A stretch of 64,000 bases of DNA from JACCXM01 sp046328335 (GTDB lineage: Bacteria > Chloroflexota > Chloroflexia > Thermomicrobiales > UBA6265), in the NCBI GenBank assembly GCA_046328335.1, contig JAXLWU010000012.1, positions 85,395 to 149,394 of the forward strand, in the 5' to 3' direction. Both the position numbers and the translations under genes were made by a program. This document shows positions 62,431-64,000 of the stretch, in pieces. Under the pieces are notes generated by a model. It searched no databases. It was not told the origin of the DNA and saw only the letters and a program-made list of their open reading frames with translations. Every line of letters starts with the position of its first letter. Positions within the stretch are counted from its first letter, which is position 1.

Positions 62431-64000
62431 CTACTTGCTCGCGGTCGAACCGACTGGCAGATTGAGACCGCCGGTGTGGGGGAGGGGGTGCGCGCCTGGC
62501 GCGTTCACCGCCCAGCCCAAGCCATAGCGGTCCAGCGAGGCTTCGGTTGGCATGCCGGTCGCCTTGTCCCAGCCCGCCATCGCGTAATAGCGGTCAAGGG
62601 CCTGCTCCATCTGCTCTTCGGTGACGTGCAGTCCGTCGGAGGGGCCGCCGGTGAGCGGCTTGAACAACTTCTTCGGCAGTTTGTCCTCGTTGCGCCCCGC
62701 GCCCTCGCGGGCGTTGAAGAGCCGCTGCATCGTCAGTTTGCGCGCCCCGACATCGACCAGTTCATCGACCGATGTATCCCAGCCGGTGGCAGCGTTGAGC
62801 GCCTGGGAGAGGTGATCGGGTCCGTAGAGTTGCCATGCCGGTCCATAGACGAACTGGCAGACGGAGGCGGAATCGAGCAGCGAGTAGAACTGCTGGGTGA
62901 TCAGGGCAAATCGCACTTTCTCGTCCGAGAGGTTCTGCGGATCCTGGGGGTCGGTCAGGCCGAGCAATGCCAACCGGCGCAGGCTCTCCTCGTCGGAATC
63001 GGGGGCATAGCCGGGATCGTGCTCACTCGACTGGTGGTCGGCGCCGAAGGGATTGACGGCGTAGATCAGCGCCAGCGAGCGCTTCACCTGGGGCATGTGC
63101 GCCGGCATGGCGCCACCCTTGACGGCGGTGATCAGCGATTCGCCCCTGCCGCCGAGGCGTTGGGAAGCGCCGCGCATCCCTTCCGCCAGGACATCGCCGA
63201 ACCCTTCGCGGTTGGCGATCATCGCGGCGAGTTTGACCATCGTCTCGGCGTCGCCCCACTCGATCGGCATGCCGCCCGTGTCGGCGAGGGTGATCTCCCC
63301 TTTGGCGAACGCGTCCATCGCCCAACCGATTGTCGCGCCGAGGGCAATGGGATCCATTCCCTCCTTGTTGCAGATCTGGTTCGCCAGGGCGACGCGATCG
63401 AGATCGGAGATCATGCAGTAGGAACCGAGGGTGGCCAGGTTCTCGTACTCCGGACCACCGTAGCGGCCCTCGACGCCGAGTTCCTTGACCTCGACCACCC
63501 GCTTGCAGCGCACGGCGCAGGCATAGCAGGTGTCGTTCTTGAGCAGGATGGTGTCGTACATCTTCTCGCCGGAGATCTCCTCCGCCTTGTCGAAGACGCC
63601 ACTATCCCAGTTGTGCGTGGGGAGGCCGCCGACCGACTGCTGCGCGAGCACCGTCTCCGCCGTGCCGTACTTCTGGAGGCCAGCCATCGCCACGTTGATG
63701 CGGACGTTCTTGGCGCCCCATTGGGTCAGTTTCTTCAGCCCCTCGGCGTCCTTGACCGTCACCTTGCCGGTGCCGCGGCAGACGATCGACTTGAGGTTCT
63801 TGCTCCCCATCACCGCGCCAGTGCCGGTGCGTCCCGGGGCGCGGGAGGTGAAGGTGATCGGGCAGGCGAACTTGACCATGTTCTCACCGGCGCGGCCGAT
63901 GGTCATCGTCTGCAGGTTCTTGTCACCCAATTCGGTCTTGATAGTGTCCTCGAAGGCGCCGGTATCCATGCCCCAGTATGTGCTGGCATCGCGCAGTTCG
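62431..64000 (-). CDS. Aldehyde ferredoxin oxidoreductase family protein (5' partial)
   Basis: Tungsten-pterin and 4Fe-4S enzyme oxidising aldehydes or related substrates. The frame is open to the window edge, so about 523 residues of an expected 600-620 are present and the N-terminal pterin-binding part is missing. Visible features are IGRAGENMVKFACPI and the substrate-domain sequence GRTGTGAVMGSKNLKSIVCRG. The Fe-S cysteines lie in LKNDTCYACAVRCKRVVEV (CxxCxxxC), with a distant fourth Cys in SASVCQFVYGP. GPEYENLATLGSYCMI and MGLDPI-like KEGMDPIALGATIGWAMD are family blocks. The end region (RRKLTMQRLFNAREG-like ARKLTMQRLFNAREGAGRNE) is also typical. The particular substrate cannot be determined. 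A MoaD-like gene lies convergently beside it. Confidence 0.93.
   Translation of the reverse strand, partial: ELRDASTYWGMDTGAFEDTIKTELGDKNLQTMTIGRAGENMVKFACPITFTSRAPGRTGTGAVMGSKNLKSIVCRGTGKVTVKDAEGLKKLTQWGAKNVRINVAMAGLQKYGTAETVLAQQSVGGLPTHNWDSGVFDKAEEISGEKMYDTILLKNDTCYACAVRCKRVVEVKELGVEGRYGGPEYENLATLGSYCMISDLDRVALANQICNKEGMDPIALGATIGWAMDAFAKGEITLADTGGMPIEWGDAETMVKLAAMIANREGFGDVLAEGMRGASQRLGGRGESLITAVKGGAMPAHMPQVKRSLALIYAVNPFGADHQSSEHDPGYAPDSDEESLRRLALLGLTDPQDPQNLSDEKVRFALITQQFYSLLDSASVCQFVYGPAWQLYGPDHLSQALNAATGWDTSVDELVDVGARKLTMQRLFNAREGAGRNEDKLPKKLFKPLTGGPSDGLHVTEEQMEQALDRYYAMAGWDKATGMPTEASLDRYGLGWAVNAPGAHPLPHTGGLNLPVGSTASK

Overview
The window is a GC-rich bacterial chromosome segment with no rRNA, tRNA, phage, insertion sequence or CRISPR array that I could recognise. 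Gene content and style point to Chloroflexota, most likely class Thermomicrobia (a Sphaerobacter/Thermomicrobium relative). The grounds are a Rho with a long disordered N-terminal extension, a fused acetyl-CoA carboxyltransferase (AccD-AccA), the linked dprA / topA / hslV / hslU set, Opp-type ABC transporters with a Tat-exported binding protein, a collagen-like surface protein and a tungsten-type aldehyde oxidoreductase. This taxonomic call is inference; no marker RNA is present.

Layout. 1-3.3 kb (+): the 3' end of a membrane protein and rho with a long, structured leader. 3.7-15.2 kb (-): an isoaspartyl peptidase/asparaginase, then a long co-directional run (SH3 protein, tyrA, small membrane protein, NUDIX protein, uvrB, aroQ, pepP, efp, accB, xseA, xseB, AIR-synthase-like). 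Many of these neighbours overlap stop-to-start. 15.4-18.5 kb (+): site-2 protease, Rrf2/IscR-like regulator, cysteine desulfurase. 18.7-25.3 kb (-): scpB, scpA, a second site-2 protease, oppF, oppD, a GNAT enzyme and an HpcH/HpaI aldolase. 25.6-38.1 kb: dprA(+), a HEPN/nucleotidyltransferase-like pair(-), topA, hslV-hslU, oppB, oppC, oppA and ilvE (all +). 38.2-40.6 kb (-): a DUF559 nuclease-like protein and fused accDA. 40.7-49 kb (+): a small leader-peptide-like protein, an FAA-hydrolase-family enzyme, an orphan ABC ATPase, a small unknown protein, three tandem sulfatase paralogues (the third frameshifted) and a membrane protein. 49.2-64 kb, mixed strands: class II photolyase, D-cysteine-desulfhydrase-like enzyme, ThuA-like protein, DEAD-box helicase, cupin, a decayed luciferase-like gene, DsbA/FrnE-like protein, collagen-like protein, YugP-type metalloprotease, an unknown, a CBS-containing site-2 protease, a MoaD-like carrier and the 3' part of an aldehyde ferredoxin oxidoreductase.

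Intergenic DNA is unusually rich in dispersed repeats, which I group as follows. Family A is an 80-90 bp element running from GTGTCGTTCCGAG through GAGGAATCTCG and GAGGTCCCTCC to GGGACGACAC. Family B is CCCTCACCCCAACCCC followed by a CCCCTCTCCC / GGGAGAGGGG hairpin and CTTTT, so it looks like a portable terminator. Family C is palindromic hairpins built on GGGCGACGC...GCGTCGCCC. Family D is short-unit polypurine or CTGACAC tandem arrays. Families A and B almost always lie just downstream of a gene and in the same orientation as it.

How the genes fit together: oppDF (21-24 kb) and oppBCA (33-37 kb) look like one peptide importer split over two loci. AccB and AccDA supply three of the four acetyl-CoA carboxylase activities. 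The Rrf2 regulator and cysteine desulfurase form an Fe-S assembly unit. ScpA and ScpB are the kleisin partners of SMC. The sulfatase cluster shows recent tandem duplication, partial decay and gene conversion. Start codons were chosen by Shine-Dalgarno fit where possible; all functional names rest on motif and family recognition by eye, without database searches.
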